Source of the DNA: Clostridia bacterium | GTDB lineage: Bacteria; Bacillota; Clostridia; Oscillospirales; QAKW01 | Direction: 5' to 3' | Length of the DNA stretch: 5,875 bases | Assembly: GCA_017442025.1 (NCBI GenBank) | Contig: JAFSBD010000265.1 | Location: 1-5,875 of the forward strand | Part shown: positions 5,848 to 5,875 of the stretch, piece after piece | Numbering within the stretch: position 1 is the first letter of the stretch | How the letters are laid out: every line of letters starts with the position of its first letter | Program-made: the position numbers and the translations under genes | Notes under the pieces: generated by a model | What the model was told of the DNA's origin: nothing | Databases searched by the model: none | The model's input: only the letters and a program-made list of their open reading frames with translations

Positions 5848-5875
5848 CCGTTTATCTATAAATTCTAAAAAAATA

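Noticed and set aside
5866..5875. T-run on the minus strand at the window edge as the tail of an upstream gene's terminator
   Set aside because: Any stem would lie outside the window, so it cannot be supported here.

Overview
All recognisable genes in this window lie on the minus strand, so transcription runs from high to low coordinates. Clear AGGAGG-type ribosome binding sites, sigma-A-like promoters, AT-rich intergenic DNA and the protein types (an extra EF-G-like factor, an RlmB/TrmH methyltransferase, a DUF4830-like exported protein) suggest a Bacillota genome of the class Clostridia, probably near the Oscillospiraceae/Ruminococcaceae. The lineage is an inference from protein character, not a database match.

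In transcription order: (1) a promoter at 5798-5826 drives a 164-residue cysteine-rich membrane protein of unknown function (5763-5269), closed by a strong intrinsic terminator (5226-5267). (2) A probable promoter abutting that terminator drives a two-gene unit: rlmB, a 23S rRNA 2'-O-methyltransferase (5180-4428), followed after 22 nt by a 673-residue membrane protein (4405-2384). I read the latter as a catalytically dead relative of P1B-type ATPases with an acidic N-terminus. (3) A separate promoter (2343-2371) drives an EF-G-like translation factor (2289-238). It keeps the P-loop and the ribosome-contacting tip of domain IV but has lost the usual guanine-recognition motifs G4 and G5. (4) After 55 nt comes the start of a membrane-anchored, DUF4830-like protein (182 to beyond position 1). 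A perfect 14-bp inverted repeat brackets its ribosome binding site and start codon.

Two genes act on the ribosome (rlmB and the EF-G-like factor) and three encode membrane or exported proteins of unknown role. The most unusual content is two apparently degenerate nucleotide-binding proteins side by side, a pseudo-P-type ATPase and an EF-G paralogue with altered GTP-binding motifs, both intact as reading frames. No RNA gene, CRISPR array, insertion sequence or phage feature was seen. Every stretch of 300 bases contains a gene; the non-coding gaps (183-237, 2290-2383, 4406-4427, 5181-5268, 5764-5875) are described under their promoters, ribosome binding sites, terminator and repeats.
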